The notes below the pieces were generated by a model, which saw only the letters and a list, made by a program, of their open reading frames with translations, was not told where the DNA came from and did no database searches. The translations under genes and the position numbers were made by a program. From Buddleja alternifolia (lineage: Eukaryota; Streptophyta; Magnoliopsida; Lamiales; Scrophulariaceae): a stretch of 64,000 nt of DNA. Position 1 is the first letter of the stretch, and each line of letters starts with the position of its first letter. Below are positions 20,312-32,300 of this stretch, one piece after another. Location of the stretch: positions 21,644,375-21,708,374 of the forward strand of contig CM033408.1 of the NCBI GenBank assembly GCA_019426215.1, written 5' to 3'.

Positions 20312-20905
20312 TTTGTTCTTGGCCCAAACTCATAATTTTGACTGTTCGTTTTTATATATGTGATTTTTTTTGTAATGTGAAATTGGCAAAATTGATCTGT
20401 TATATTTAGAGCATATTGTCACGGACTTACTTTGAGATCGTTTTAATTTAACGACTACACGATCTAAGGTCTAGAGCATTCTAGTCTAAAATATTCACAA
20501 AGACTATTCTAGATACACTCTAGAATACTTCTACTATTTTCTACGCACCTTCTAGAAATATTTTAAAAATATCTTTACACTACTATAAATATAAAGGAAC
20601 ATACAGAGTGTAGATCTTTTGAAACCTCATTTATGGGAAGAGGTCTTACAAATGGCCGGGTCGTAACAATATTCTCTTATTCTATTCTTCATTGTTAGTC
20701 AAATGAATCCTTCTCTTTCTTTGAAAGTTCGATTAGAGTACAATAATTCTTGTCCCACGCCCAAGATTTTAATAGTTCATTTTGATATATGTGATTTTTT
20801 TCTTATATGTAATTGACAAAATTGATCTGTTAAGTTTAACTTGAAAAGCATACTCTTCTATCTTCATTGCCAGTCAGTTGAGTCTTTTCTTTTTCTTATT
20901 TTTGA
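20312..20905 (+). repeat. Local duplication, left copy interrupted
   Basis: About 160 bp occurs twice in direct order: 20312-20416 joined to 20669-20725, and 20744-20905. Shared words: TATATATGTGATTTTTTT, CAAAATTGATCTGTTA, AGCATA, TCTTCATTG..AGTCA. The left copy holds the LTR-like insert; the right copy shows the uninterrupted site. Confidence 0.65.
20417..20668 (+). mobile_element. Solo LTR candidate (252 bp)
   Basis: It begins TGTCACGGAC and ends GTCGTAACA (TGT...ACA) and sits between ATAT on the left and ATAT on the right, a 4-bp duplication. Inside is CTATAAATATAAAGG at about 20582, a TATA-box candidate about 85 bp before the right end. The neighbouring duplicated copy lacks exactly this segment. 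No internal domain remains; a solo LTR or a very small retroelement are the possible readings. Confidence 0.6.
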
Positions 20906-21286
20906 AAATGTTTGTTGGAACAACATATTAACTTTAAATCACATTATAATTGGAGTATGCTAAAAGAAAAAAGTATTTCATAATTATGTAGAAAAGATAT
21001 AATGTGCTAAAGGAATTATTAATTCCATCTAGTCAAATGATGTGCTCCTTTTTTTTTTTTGGATTCATGAAAAGGAGGGGGTTACCCATACAAAGTTTCT
21101 AACCCGACAAACCCGGGCTAATAGTTAAAATACGTGGCCAAGTTCAACCAAAGTTATCATCATCAAGAATATGAAGGATACGCTCATCTGGCGTATAAAG
21201 AAAGCTAACGGAGTGTACATTCCTAACTTGGCTATCATGTCTGTAGCTCTGTGGGCTTCTCACCAAATGCAGTTGATAGAGACCTC

Positions 21287-22051
21287 TCAGTCTCTATTCC
21301 AGACAACACGTATTTTTTGGATTAGCTCATAGTAGTGGTGAGCTGAAGAGGCGTCCACAATGCTTCGGATAGCATTCTGGCAGTCAGATTCGAGGATGAG
21401 TTTTTTGATTCTAGAATTCCACGCCATTTCTAGCCCCACTAGAAGGGCTTGCATTTCGGCCTCCTCGGTACAACATAGTTCAATTTGTCCTGCAAACCCA
21501 TTGATCCAATCACCATGCTCGTTTCTCAAGGTACCCCCTATTCCTACCAATCGGTTGGAATTCTCATCGGTTTGTGTCACCGCCACATCCACGTTTACCT
21601 TGCAGTATCCGAGATTTGGCTTATTCCAACCCGTCTGTAATTGGAGAACCATTACTTCCGGGTCAGAATCAATCGACTGTACAGTCCCGTCAATTCGTGA
21701 ACGTAACATATCTAGGACCATTGTAGGTGTCTCATTCCGTTTCCTGTGGATTAGATCATTCCTGACCTACCAAATGAATGAAACAATTTCAGTGAACGCA
21801 AGTGACCAATTCTCACACCAATCATACCTATTTGCTGCATGGGAAAGATTCCAATCCACCCAGCTTTTGCTTGATCTTGAAAAGAATTTTGAGTGATAAT
21901 CGGGATGGACGGTTGCCTTCCATATTCTTCTCGCCCATGCACAGTCATAGTCACGTAGTGCATGTAAATTCGTGTCCTCTGACCTGGAACAAACATCACA
22001 AGTGGAAATATGCGTTATTTTTCGAGTTTTCAGTAGTGACTTTGTAAGCAC
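21287..22051 (-). pseudogene. LINE Cys-rich region and RNase H
   Basis: 22051-21767 gives the zf-RVT-like region (CDVCSRSEDTNLHALRDYD). 21721-21287 gives RNase H: KVNVDVAV (first Asp in plant type FDGA/VDVA), then an EEAEMQALLVGLEMA helix with the catalytic Glu and LILESDCQNAI with the next Asp. A stop follows VVWNRD, before the usual final helix. Degrades RNA in hybrids in active relatives. Confidence 0.78.
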
Positions 22052-22065
22052 ACGTTCATGTCTAA

Positions 22066-23740
22066 TTAACTAAAGAAAAAAACGTCGGCGATAAACTCCC
22101 TTTGTTTTCCAAATTCAGGTCCACTTTTTGCTCTCATCGGTACGAACACTTGCTCCCGATAAAGCTTCATAAGCATTTTTGACACTATAGTGTCCATGAG
22201 AAGCAAATTTCCAGCACGGTATGTCTTGCTGGTCCCCAAGCTCGTCCAAATCAATTTGCTGAAGTTCATCACACACATCAGAAGGGAGTCCAATAAAGGT
22301 CGACCAATCCCAACCAACTCCCTCTGTCCAGTAGCTTTGAACCGACCTCATCTTTGTCTCATGATCAAGATGGTGCTCAATACGAGAAATCAGGGTCCCT
22401 CCATCTAACCACTTGTCTAGCCAAAATTTGATTTTGTACCCATTCCCGAGCACCCACCTAATGCCGGATCGGACCAGTGGCAGTAAATCCGAAATACTCT
22501 TCCACTTTTAGGATGTGTTACTCCGTGCCCGAGTTCGTCGACGAAGAATGTACTTATGTAGAAGCACCTCGACCCATAGCTTTGGCTCGCTCGTTAGTAT
22601 TTGCCAACCAAGCTTGCCCAGAAAAGCAAGATTTGTAAGTCTCATTTTGCAGAGACCTAGTCCTCCTACCGTTTTGGATTTACACACTGTATCCCAGTTA
22701 ACGAGGTGAGTTTCTTTCTCTGTCTCAGAACCTCCCCACAGGAACTTTCGGTTAGCCCTATCAATTTTATCACATAATCCTAGTGGGAGTCTCGTAGTTT
22801 GCATGTGATACGCACTCCGGAATTGACTCCGTGACTGATTTTATCAGAGTTGCTCGGCCTGCAAGTGCGAGGTGTTTCCGTTTCCATCCTTGAAATTTCT
22901 TCCGTACACGTTCGAGGATAAAATCGAAGTCTTTTCGCACAAGTCATCTATGATTAAGAGGAATACCAAGGTATCGGCCTAAATTATCTGTTTGCGCAAG
23001 GGAGGTTAGCCGACCGATTCGCTGTTTCTCTATAGGTGAAACATTTTTGGAGAATAAGATGTGAGACTTTTGGCAGTTGATAGTCTGACCCGAAATATCA
23101 CAATAAGCTCCTAAAGTATTCATAGCCACGGTTACTTGGTTCAAGGTGGCTTCGCCAAATAGTAGCAAGTCATCCGCAAACATTAAGTGTGAGATGCGCG
23201 GACCCGATCGGAGGTAGAGACAGCTTTCCAAGTCTTTTCCCGCAATGCTTTGTTAATAAGTGCACCTAGTTTCTGAACATAGAAAACAAAAAGATAAGGC
23301 GAGAGGGGGGATCCCTGTCTTAGGTCTCGCTTCGGCATGAACCACTCTGTGGCTTCTCCATTCCATAACAGAGAGAGTTGAGTCGTCGTAGTGCATGCCA
23401 TAATAAGGTTAACCCAAGTGTCGGGGAATCCAAGTTCACACAACACATTTTCCAAAAATGTCCAATTAATTTTATCATATGCTTTTTCAAAGTCAATTTT
23501 TGCCACAAAAAAAAAAAACCTTTTTTTCCTTTGCGAATACGCATATCATGAAGAACTTCTTGAGTGATAAAAACATTATCGATGGTTTGTCGGGCCCTGA
23601 TAAAGCTACTTTGAGTTTGAAGAATAAGTTCATTCATAAAATTCCTAATTTGGTTTGTCATGGTTTTAGTGATAATTTTTAGACTAATATTAGTAAGACT
23701 AATTGGACGAAATTTGGAAAGATGTGTGGGGTACTTTTCC
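22066..23740 (-). pseudogene. LINE reverse transcriptase, truncated and frameshifted
   Basis: In order: an 'SKFRPISLTNIS' block near 23700, the FEKAYD block (first catalytic Asp) near 23480, then LRQGSPLSPYLF near 23310, and the catalytic box FADDLLLFGEA at about 23180-23150, which is intact. The thumb and later region follow to 22066. The frame shifts at least near 23510 (an A-run), 23200, 22930 and 22470. Endonuclease and ORF1 are absent through truncation. Confidence 0.82.
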
Positions 23741-23756
23741 TTAGGATGATGTGCTC

Positions 23757-24600
23757 TTATATTGTTGTGTTGCTTAACTAATATCCAGTGAAATATTTAT
23801 ATAATGATGTGGTATCCAGTTGCCTTCTCTAACATCGGTAATGTAACCTTCATTTGCCTTCTTCGGCATCGAACATCCTTGCGCAAAGCATTATCTGCTC
23901 TAGATAGAGTCACCCAATTTTCTCTTTAAAAGGCATCGCTATTTAGAGAGTGAAACTAGGAAGATACAAGTTTCTCAAATCCCAAGTCAATATTTACACA
24001 TACACCCCACATACAAAAAATTATGTCACAAATATGAAGAACTGCATTTTAATACATTGCGTAAGAGAAAAGTCTATGAATTTTATCATCTCTTGTGTCC
24101 ATTCATATTTCAAATTATCACTTGTCACTGCACCCCAATCTCGAAAAAATCTATGCTGAATCGAATTCAATAGTTCTAGTATGTATATTTTTCACACACT
24201 AAAGTATAATGTATGAGGCTTTCATACACACAGCCAAAAAGATTAACACAAAATTCACACTCCGACTATTGAACTCGGAATTAACCCCACCCCTACCGAC
24301 CGCATCTGACACTGATCCACATTTACATTTACATCGTCTTCCCCGACATTTATTTCTCCCTCCCTCCCTCTTACTTCTGTCGGTGGCATTTGATATTTTT
24401 TCCTTTCTTCACACTAGATCCTCCATTATTACTATTTGAACTTGAGCTTATTAGTTTTCATTTTGCCACTCATTTTTACTGATATTTTCTGTAAACCCCA
24501 CCAATCATATTCCTTTTTCTCTTTTTCCGCCTGTTTCACATTTACCCCCAAATATGAACAATCATTTCGTCCCACTCCCAGGACATCATCATCTTTAGGT
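23757..24600. other. Spacer and presumed GFT1 promoter region
   Basis: 23757-24200 is AT-rich without a recognised element. From 24250 the plus strand becomes C/T-rich, as is common in plant promoters and leaders. No TATA box is certain. Confidence 0.35.
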
Positions 24601-24652
24601 TTCACACATTCAACCTCAATTCAATAATTTTCAATTCCTCTTTATGTATTCT

Positions 24653-24925
24653 GTTCGTACAATTTCTTTTCCCCCCAATTTCTAGGGTTTCACTTTCCGA
24701 ATCAAGATAATGCTCTCGATTATTGCCGAGCCTTCAACATTTGAATAAGCGAATCTGATTTCAATCCCTCAATTCAGTAAGTGTCATACCCTTTTTGTTC
24801 GTGCAATTTCTTCTTCATCCATTTCTAGGGTTTCATTTTCTGAATCATGAAAATGCGTGCGATTGTTTCATTTCAAATTTGAAAATCGAATCAGATTCGC
24901 GCGCCCTTGATTTCAATCCCTGATT
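24653..24925 (+). repeat. Tandem duplication in the GFT1 5' leader
   Basis: Copy A (24653-24774) and copy B (24797-24925) share GTTCGT.CAATTTCTT, the TTTCTAGGGTTTCA block, GAATCA, and GATTTCAATCCCT in the same order. Copy A ends the untranslated exon, copy B lies in the following intron. Identity by eye is roughly 75-80%. Confidence 0.75.
24682..24833 (+). promoter_or_regulatory. Two telo-box motifs
   Basis: CTAGGGTTT (complement AAACCCTAG) occurs at 24682-24690 and 24825-24833, once in each duplicated copy. The telo-box is a known plant promoter and leader motif, bound by TRB and PURalpha-like proteins and frequent near start regions of growth-related genes. Function here is inferred from position. 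Confidence 0.5.
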
Positions 24926-24941
24926 AGTTGATTTCTTTCAG
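24777..24941 (+). other. 5'UTR intron of GFT1
   Basis: Donor GTAAGT at 24777 and acceptor TTTCTTTCAG ending at 24941, eleven bases before the ATG. Signals are strong, length 165 bp. Inferred from sequence only. Confidence 0.6.
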
Positions 24942-24952
24942 AAAAACCCCTA

Positions 24953-25981
24953 ATGGCGTCGATCCGATTAGAGGCGTCGAAGCAAGTCTACGCAACGAGC
25001 AGCCTTGTAATAGGCTATGCTCTCTGCTCCAGCTTACTTGCTGTAATCAACAAATTCGCCATTACCAAATTCAATTACCCTGGCCTCCTCACTGCTCTTC
25101 AGTACTTAACTTCAGCTCTCGGCGTTTGGGTTCTTGGCAAATTAGGGTTCTTGCACCATGATCGTTTCACTGTCGAAATGGCTAAGAAATTCCTCCCCGC
25201 AGCATTAGTTTTTTACTTGGCCATTTTCACCAACACGAATCTCCTTCGCCACGCCAATGTGGATACGTTTATAGTTTTCAGATCGCTGACTCCGCTTCTT
25301 GTGGCGATTGCAGATACCACATTTAGGAAACAGCCTTGCCCTTCGAAGATGACGTTTCTTTCCTTGATTATCATTTTGGGGGGTGCGGCTGGATATGTAG
25401 CTACGGATAATGGGTTTTCGTTGACTGCTTATTCGTGGGCTTTTGCGTATTTGGTCACTATTACTACGGAGATGGTTTACATTAAGCACATGGTGACTAA
25501 TCTGGGGTTGAATACTTGGGGGTTCGTGTTTTACAACAATCTGTTGTCATTGATGATGGCGCCTATCTTTTGGTTTCTAACAGGGGAGTATGTTGATGTG
25601 TTTGCTGCAATGGCTTCTTCGAGTGGAGGGGATTTCTTCGAACCAAATGCATTTTTTGCCGTTTCTTTATCTTGTGTCTTTGGATTGCTTATTAGTTTCT
25701 TTGGATTTGCTGCCAGAAAGGCTATTTCTGCAACTGCATTTACCGTTACTGGGGTGGTAAACAAATTTTTGACTGTTGCTATAAATGTGTCGATTTGGGA
25801 TAAGCATGCTACTCCGTTAGGTTTGTTGTGTTTGCTTCTGACTATTATTGGAGGGGTTTTATATCAGCAATCTGTCACTGGAGGAGTTGGGAATGCCCCC
25901 AAACAAGTGGACAATACAAATGCCAATGATGCAGAAACAGATGAAGAAAAATTAATTTCTGGTAAAATTTCTGGTGTATGA
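24953..25981 (+). CDS. GFT1: Golgi GDP-fucose transporter, GFT1/GONST4 type
   Basis: A single uninterrupted frame of 342 residues, the usual length of the plant GONST4/GFT1 group. It is a nucleotide-sugar transporter of the TPT/drug-metabolite superfamily, a Golgi membrane antiporter that exchanges cytosolic GDP-fucose for lumenal GMP and so feeds fucosylation of xyloglucan, pectin and N-glycans. About ten hydrophobic segments can be seen, beginning with SSLVIGYALCSSLLAVINK at about residues 16-34. The blocks NTNLLRHANVDTF and FRSLTPLLVAIADT are strongly typical of this group. The substrate-binding motif of GDP-sugar carriers appears as GVVNK at 267-271. The tail is acidic and cytosolic (DAETDEEKL). 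The ATG is preceded by AACCCCTA and is the first in the frame. The gene symbol rests on remembered family resemblance; the main alternative is a close GONST paralogue. Confidence 0.9.
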   Translation: MASIRLEASKQVYATSSLVIGYALCSSLLAVINKFAITKFNYPGLLTALQYLTSALGVWVLGKLGFLHHDRFTVEMAKKFLPAALVFYLAIFTNTNLLRHANVDTFIVFRSLTPLLVAIADTTFRKQPCPSKMTFLSLIIILGGAAGYVATDNGFSLTAYSWAFAYLVTITTEMVYIKHMVTNLGLNTWGFVFYNNLLSLMMAPIFWFLTGEYVDVFAAMASSSGGDFFEPNAFFAVSLSCVFGLLISFFGFAARKAISATAFTVTGVVNKFLTVAINVSIWDKHATPLGLLCLLLTIIGGVLYQQSVTGGVGNAPKQVDNTNANDAETDEEKLISGKISGV

Positions 25982-28098
25982 ACCTTTTTGCTTGCGTAGA
26001 ATACTGCAGAAGATGCTTACTTATAAGTGCACGACACGGCTGTAACTCGCGTAATTTGCACTTTTCATCTCCGAATTTTGTTAAGTAATCTATTATTAGT
26101 CCTTATGATTTCTGTATTGGATGATTTATTCGAGAATGCACTATAACTTGTGATTCACAGAACTTTTACTGTATGGTTTGATGCTTTAGTAGACATTAGT
26201 TTATTATGCACTCTGTGATCGCCCATCTGAATGTTATTTACTGTTTATTTGATCAGTCATAGTTGGTGAATGATACTGCTTTGGTTTTGCCTGCTATTTT
26301 TGGGACACTTTCAATATGGTGACTAGTTACTGTTCTAGATCTGTTTATTGTTGAATTTGGTGACATTTCTTCTGGTGGCACCTTGGCAGGCGAATGACTT
26401 GTGTCCTCTTTTATTGAATTTAGAGGTGAAACAGGGTATGGATTTATGCTTATCACGATAAAATAGCTTTATTCTTAATAAATCTTGGATTCTTGACATT
26501 TAAGCATGACCCAGCAGTAAGTATTCATCTTCTTTCGTAGCAGCTTCTATACTGTTAACCCGTCTTGAATCATAATTATTAAGAGGGAAACAGTAAAAAT
26601 GTAACTGCAGATTGAGATCTTATGTGGTTAAAGATGGAGCAAATTCTAGTAGGCATATTAAGATATAAAGCTTGGGTAACCAACTTTGTTCTAGTCGTTA
26701 TCAGATCATTCGTTCAGTATGTTACTGATGTATGAAGGATTTGATTTAGTTAACTTCGTCTAATGTATTATCATTATCAGATAAACCTTCAAACCTGGTA
26801 TCCTGCACTTAACTAGTCTCCGTTGGCACAGGGCACTGCACTTTAACTTTGATTCAGAATGTTACCTTCCCTCTTTGCATTCATTAAATACTGAAGGAGA
26901 TTATGTTTTTTCTCTCTTAATCCATCATATCACTGGTTTTTTCTGCGGGGTTGGTAAATGTATTTCTTTAATGGAGTGAGAGAAAATTTCTTTCGATGAA
27001 TGACTCTTTTTTCCTTTGTGGTACGAAAATGAAAGACTTTCTAGTTTCGACAAAATCTCCTTTTGTCCTTTTGCAAAGAAATTAAGATATGAAAATCCCA
27101 TGTTTCTTATGTTTCCTTTGTTTTATGTCAGCATTCCTAATTCTATGTAGAAAAATCTGTTTGTGATCAAGTGTTTTATCATCTGCTATATGCTATAAGC
27201 ACAATGATATTCGTTTTCCTACGTGTGATGAGATATAGGTTCGTTTGTGGGGACGTATGTTTCTCATTATGTGATGATGTTTATTGTTTCACTTTGAGTT
27301 GCATCTGTTTGCTGCTGTAATCTGCTTTGTACTCTTATGTATTTAGCATAACGAAGAAGCTTGGATTTAGCATTTGAAACCGCTTAACAGGTTTATGAAA
27401 TTTCTATAGGTCCAAATCATATTTCAGAAGTATCATACTATTGTTGGAATCTATCTTTATATGAAGTTTTAAATTTGGTTTTATTCAGACTAAATTCCAT
27501 AAATCTTGTAGTCTCCCATATAAATTAGACCAGAAAATAAAAACATAATTAGGCCAATTTTCTATTTTAATAACTTAATTAGTTCTTTGAGCGTGGTATG
27601 AATTGGTCTAGTCTTCTTAAATTCACTATCTCATACGATCCCAGCATTCAACCTGTTTATTAGACAGAGGTCAAATTTTCATCCATTGAATTTAATGGAT
27701 ACAATACACAAATTAATTTCAATAAATTGTCAAAAGGCACTTATATTATACTTAAATTGCTCACCAGGTTATATTAAGTTCTTCTTAACTGATTTTTTCT
27801 TGGAGATGTTAAGGAATTGAAGATAAGTTACTATAGGAGCATCAAAAACCATTAAATATCAAGTAGAACATAAGCCTAAGCAAGTTCGTCTCGTTCGAAT
27901 TGATCTACACAGCTCTATACAAAAATGAATGCGACATGCTTTACTTGTTCATTTTTCTAGCCTCTTTAATATTGTAATCTTCAGTCAGATAATATGGTGG
28001 ATTCTCACCCTCTTTCAATTGAATGTATAACCCTTAAAATAGTTGAAGAACTATTATGTTGCATCACATTATCAATTTTTTTCATATGATAGAAATAA
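25982..28098. other. GFT1 3' region and plain intergenic DNA
   Basis: The 3'UTR probably ends within a few hundred bases. From there to 28098 no gene, long ORF or clear repeat structure is visible. Confidence 0.4.
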
Positions 28099-28158
28099 GG
28101 GATAATTGCATATCATACCCCTGTGAAACACGAAACTTGCACACATCCCCATTTTGTT
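28099..28158. repeat. Fragment of a GGGATAATTGCAT-type MITE
   Basis: AGGGATAATTGCATATCATACCCC resembles the terminus of the element that follows at 28169 and then diverges. It is probably a truncated older relative into which, or beside which, the newer one inserted. Confidence 0.45.
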
Positions 28159-28168
28159 AAAAAAATAA

Positions 28169-28549
28169 GGGATAATTGCATAAATCCCTCCTGTTTTATT
28201 TCAAAAATGCTAAAAAAACTCATGTGTTAACGAAATATGCTAATCACCTCCTGTGTTCCTAAAAAGTGTGCAAAAAGCCAAATTTCGTTAAAATGATAGA
28301 AGAAAATATGTATTTTTTTTGGGTGAATTAACACTATTTACCTTTTATAAAGTATGAAAAGTATATAAATGATAAATGAGCATATCAATAAAGATGAAAA
28401 ACATGAAAAACGCGCTCATTTTTTAGTGAAATTTGACACTTTTGCACACTTTTTAAGAACACGGGGGAGGGTGATTAGCCTATTTTGTTAAACACAGAAT
28501 TTTTTTTAGCATTTTCGAAATAACACAAGGGGTTTTATGCAATTACCCC
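28169..28549. mobile_element. Foldback MITE with 9-bp duplication (381 bp)
   Basis: The ends GGGATAATTGCATAAA and (reverse complement) GGGGTAATTGCATAAA continue as an inverted repeat of more than 100 bp, including GTTAACGAAATATGCTAATCACC and TGTGTTCCTAAAAAGTGTGC blocks. The flanks AAAAAATAA (28160-28168) and AAAAAATAG (28550-28558) match in 8 of 9 bases. The length of the duplication suggests a Mutator-type mobiliser. Confidence 0.75.
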
Positions 28550-28558
28550 AAAAAATAG

Positions 28559-29325
28559 CCTAAAATGCTCCTATGTTATTTTTAATTTGCAAAAATCGCC
28601 CAAACTTGCTTCAAATCATGGTTATGAAACCCATACCGGACCGGGCGGTCCGACCGCTAAGAACCGGAACCAATCCTAAAAACGGGCCGGTTAACCCACA
28701 AAACCGTTACCTTCTAAGAACACCTGACCGGTGAACCGTAGAAGCCGTTGCTGGATCACTCGAACCGGGTGGTTCGTGCTTGTATAATTCTGAAAATTGA
28801 CCTTCACTCACGTGTAGGCTGCGTTTTGAATGTGTGGTCCAAGTTTAAATGTTTGTGGGTGGTGATGGCCATAAGGGTGTATATACAGGCGTGTATAGTT
28901 GCTTTTAGGTGATGTTTCATAATTGTGAGTATTGGGTATTTAGGTTTCTTTCTGTGTATTTTACAGGGTAGTAGTATATTATATATTAATTATTATTTAT
29001 TGCGACATCATATTGAAACCGATGACCCGTGACCCGGTTTTTTCCGCTAGAACATAATCGTTGCTTAGAATTGTTAAAACTTCCTTTCGTGAGGGGTACG
29101 AAATATAATTTTCCCTAGAAATAATCGTTGTTTGAAGTTAAAACTTCCTCGAGGTCAATTTTTATTTATAACTAAATTAAATTTGAAAAGAAAATTGAAG
29201 CAAACATCTATTGTATTCGTTAACCACATTGTTCGCATCACTGTGTTTCACATAGCAGACCACCTTCACTTCTAAATTCATTTTCTAACATAAAGAAAAA
29301 CTTAATGTCAAAACAAATATTGACC
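28559..29325. other. Remnant repeat beginning CATGGTTATGAAACC, and spacer
   Basis: From 28617 the sequence reads CATGGTTATGAAACCC followed by clusters of ACCGG/CGGTCC words, in the style of the hAT-like element at 6089 (CATGGTTCAAAG with TATCGG words). No matching right end was found, so it is probably truncated. The remainder to 29325 is the 3' flank of the Misato gene. Confidence 0.4.
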
Positions 29326-32300
29326 TTAATCAGAATCCGACGATTCATGAGATACGGGATTTAGCGTGTTTACCATACTAGACAGCATCTCTCCCATCTC
29401 TTCAATTTCATCTTTCGTGAAACCCCAATTTCCGAGCAAATCCGTCCCTAGCGCTCCTCTTGCAATACCAAACTTACGAAGGTTTCCCAATCTATTCTCC
29501 AGAAATGGCAAAATTGCATTGGTAGAACGAAGTCTTGCAGCCATGGGGACGGAGTGGACGTCAAGTGAGCCTTTCGATGCACAATTTGAAATTGGGGTAT
29601 CCAAAAGTTGACCATTTTGGCCAACAAGGTTGTTAAATATTGAAGGGAAAGGTAGGGGTATTGGAAGAGGACATTGAGCTATGGATAGATGGGAGAATCT
29701 TGGTCTTTCTACTGCTTTAGCACAAGCAGCCTCCACTGCATCCTTAATTTCAGAAACTGAGGCCCTTTTGCTACCTGATATCAAAAGTTTAATTTATTTC
29801 AGAAAAAAAAAAAAAAAAAGACAAAGAAGAAGAAGAGGAAGAAGAAGATAAAAACAGCAAATTTACTTGATGGACTAAAACTCATGAACCGTTACGGGTG
29901 CACATGGTTCAGCTTTTGCAATATTTTGACTAAATTTATAAAAAAGACAGTATAGAAAAAAGGAAGTAGATATAAGTCACATAAATATCTCGATAAATAT
30001 TATTATTATTTATTGATGGATTTCAAAATGATTTGAGCGAGTAAAATTTTACATTAATACATAAAAAAGAAAGTCATTACCTAATAAAAAGAAGGGATTA
30101 ATGCAAAAAAAACCCTGTGTTAACGAAATAGGCTAAAAACCACCTTGTGTTCTTAAAAAGTCTGCAAACAATGAATTTTTGAAAAAAAAAATGCTTGTTT
30201 TTCATGTTTTTCACCTTTAATGACATGCTTCTTTGTTTGGAGAGTGTATAAATGATAAAAAAACATGTCATTAAAGGTGAAAAACATGAAAAACACGCAC
30301 TTTTTTTTCCAAAAATCCACTGTTTGCAGACTTTTTAAGAACACAGGGTGGTTTTTAGCCTATTTCGTTAACACGGGATTTTTTTGCAATTTCACATTAA
30401 CACAGGGTTTTTTTTTGCATTAATCCCTAAAAAGAATGACAATTTTAAACATAAAGCAAGAATGCAACTCTTATAATTATAGTTCGAATCAACGCAAAAA
30501 TAATAATTCAATAGGATTTAATTAAAAATAAAAGTTCAATAGGATTCAATTAAAGAATTTTGAGCATTAAGTTCTTCTAACTAATTCCTAATTCATAGTT
30601 TTTGAAAATTCTCCGCACCCCGACATAAGACATTAAGTTTTGTAATAAATTTGATTTCTAATGTATCCGTCCCCATGAGTTCTAAAAATGCTTTCTTGTG
30701 GATCACTTATATGTAATATGAATAGTATAATTAATTATTGTACATAATAAACTGTCATGTATGGTTTTTCAATGGTACCAAAATTCCAAAACCAAATCAT
30801 ACCAACATACTCGATACGGTCTCGCCTCATACTAAAACCTGCATTTTTATTTTGAAAAATCACAACTTAGGTTCGGCCAATATGGTGCGCTTTCAAAAAA
30901 CCATGAGCACCCCTATAAGCCATAATGTTGCTAAGAAAATAGGATCAGATCAGCAATTTTGAAAGATAACATACTACCTCTTTGATAGAAGTATTCCGGG
31001 ATATATGAAGACTACATTGTCACATTTGTTAATTCCAAAGAACTCTGGAAATGAAGGCTTTACTTTAAAGATGCTATGAGTTGAAACGAAAAGTTGTTTT
31101 TTCCTACCGTCTGGTCAGACAACAAACTATTTACCACCCACTGCTGCAAGTAGACACCCATGGAAATCTCAACCAACAATTTTAGACCTGATAATTGTGA
31201 GCCCTAGATCTCTCACATAAGCGCGTATTAATTTACATGAAGACAAAGTTTCCATTAATCCCTATATAATTAAGTCCCTAAAATTTTACAATATATTACA
31301 GATGTCCTGCTGAAACGAAGTTCCCAAAATGAGTAGAGCCACATCATTATCACCTTAGTAGTAATAATGATTTCACAGAAAATCAGACCAAGAACACTGG
31401 AAAAGAAGAAAACTAAAAACTTAACTCAAATATTAAAACATGCATTATTCAGAATGTTACCTGATCCAAAGACTCCATGAACAGTCATGGATTCCAAAGC
31501 GTGCAAGTCTTCAACATCTTCTGCTGTTTCTGGGGTCAGTGGCTGCAAATTCTCCAACAAAGATTGCTGCCCTTGGAAACCTGTTTTACATGATTTGATA
31601 CTTGAGCAAGAACAGCTAATCTCAAAGGAAAGGGGAGAAGCAGAAACACAGCTCAAAATACCTGTTAAAGCAGGAGCCGGCATAGCAACATCCAAAATAG
31701 TAACCATATTCTGCCTTGCCTGGACCGCTAACATACGAACAAGCTCATTTACATCCATTGCACCACATGTATAGCTCAATTGTGCACTCGGCCCAAGTGG
31801 TTCCATTCTGAAAGGGAGACTGATTGAGTGTATTGCAGATGCATAAACTGCACTGGTGTGATAAGGCTTTTGGTCTTCCACTCGGAGATACTTTGACGTT
31901 CTACCTTGTAATTGCAAAAGAGAAGAAATTAGCAAAATGATGCAATAATAAGGAAATGGAGAAAAATTTACACACTACTTATACATATTAATATACAATT
32001 TTCTTCGAAACTAGGAGAAACTACTTGGCCCAGAACAGGGAAAGAGGAAATAGAAAAAATTATATGATGCAGTTATATCATGGTTGTAAGAGAAAAGTTT
32101 CAAGATAAAACAAATATAGTTTCATTCACCAGATCATTTCCTAATATGTTGTTATTAATCAGTCTTACCTCAGAAACATTCAGAAAATGATGCAAACTAA
32201 AATATTCCAAGACCGAAATGTCAGTACTAATTGCATTGCAAACATTTTACATCAGATTAAGGTTTGCTTCAGGCGTTGTGCTCATTTATCTTGTTTTAAG

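Larger units (their letters stand above)
21048..23745 (-). mobile_element. 5'-truncated LINE
   Basis: The minus strand runs from within the reverse transcriptase (23745) through the Cys-rich region to RNase H and an A-rich tail (about 21048-21061). An 11-bp direct repeat ATGATGTGCTC flanks it at 21037-21047 and 23746-23756. The 5' end starts in the fingers region of the reverse transcriptase, a usual result of incomplete target-primed copying. It differs from the 7-14 kb LINE in sequence and is a separate lineage. Confidence 0.88.

Noticed and set aside
21360..21896. 178-residue + strand ORF
   Set aside because: It is the antisense shadow of the second LINE RNase H region.
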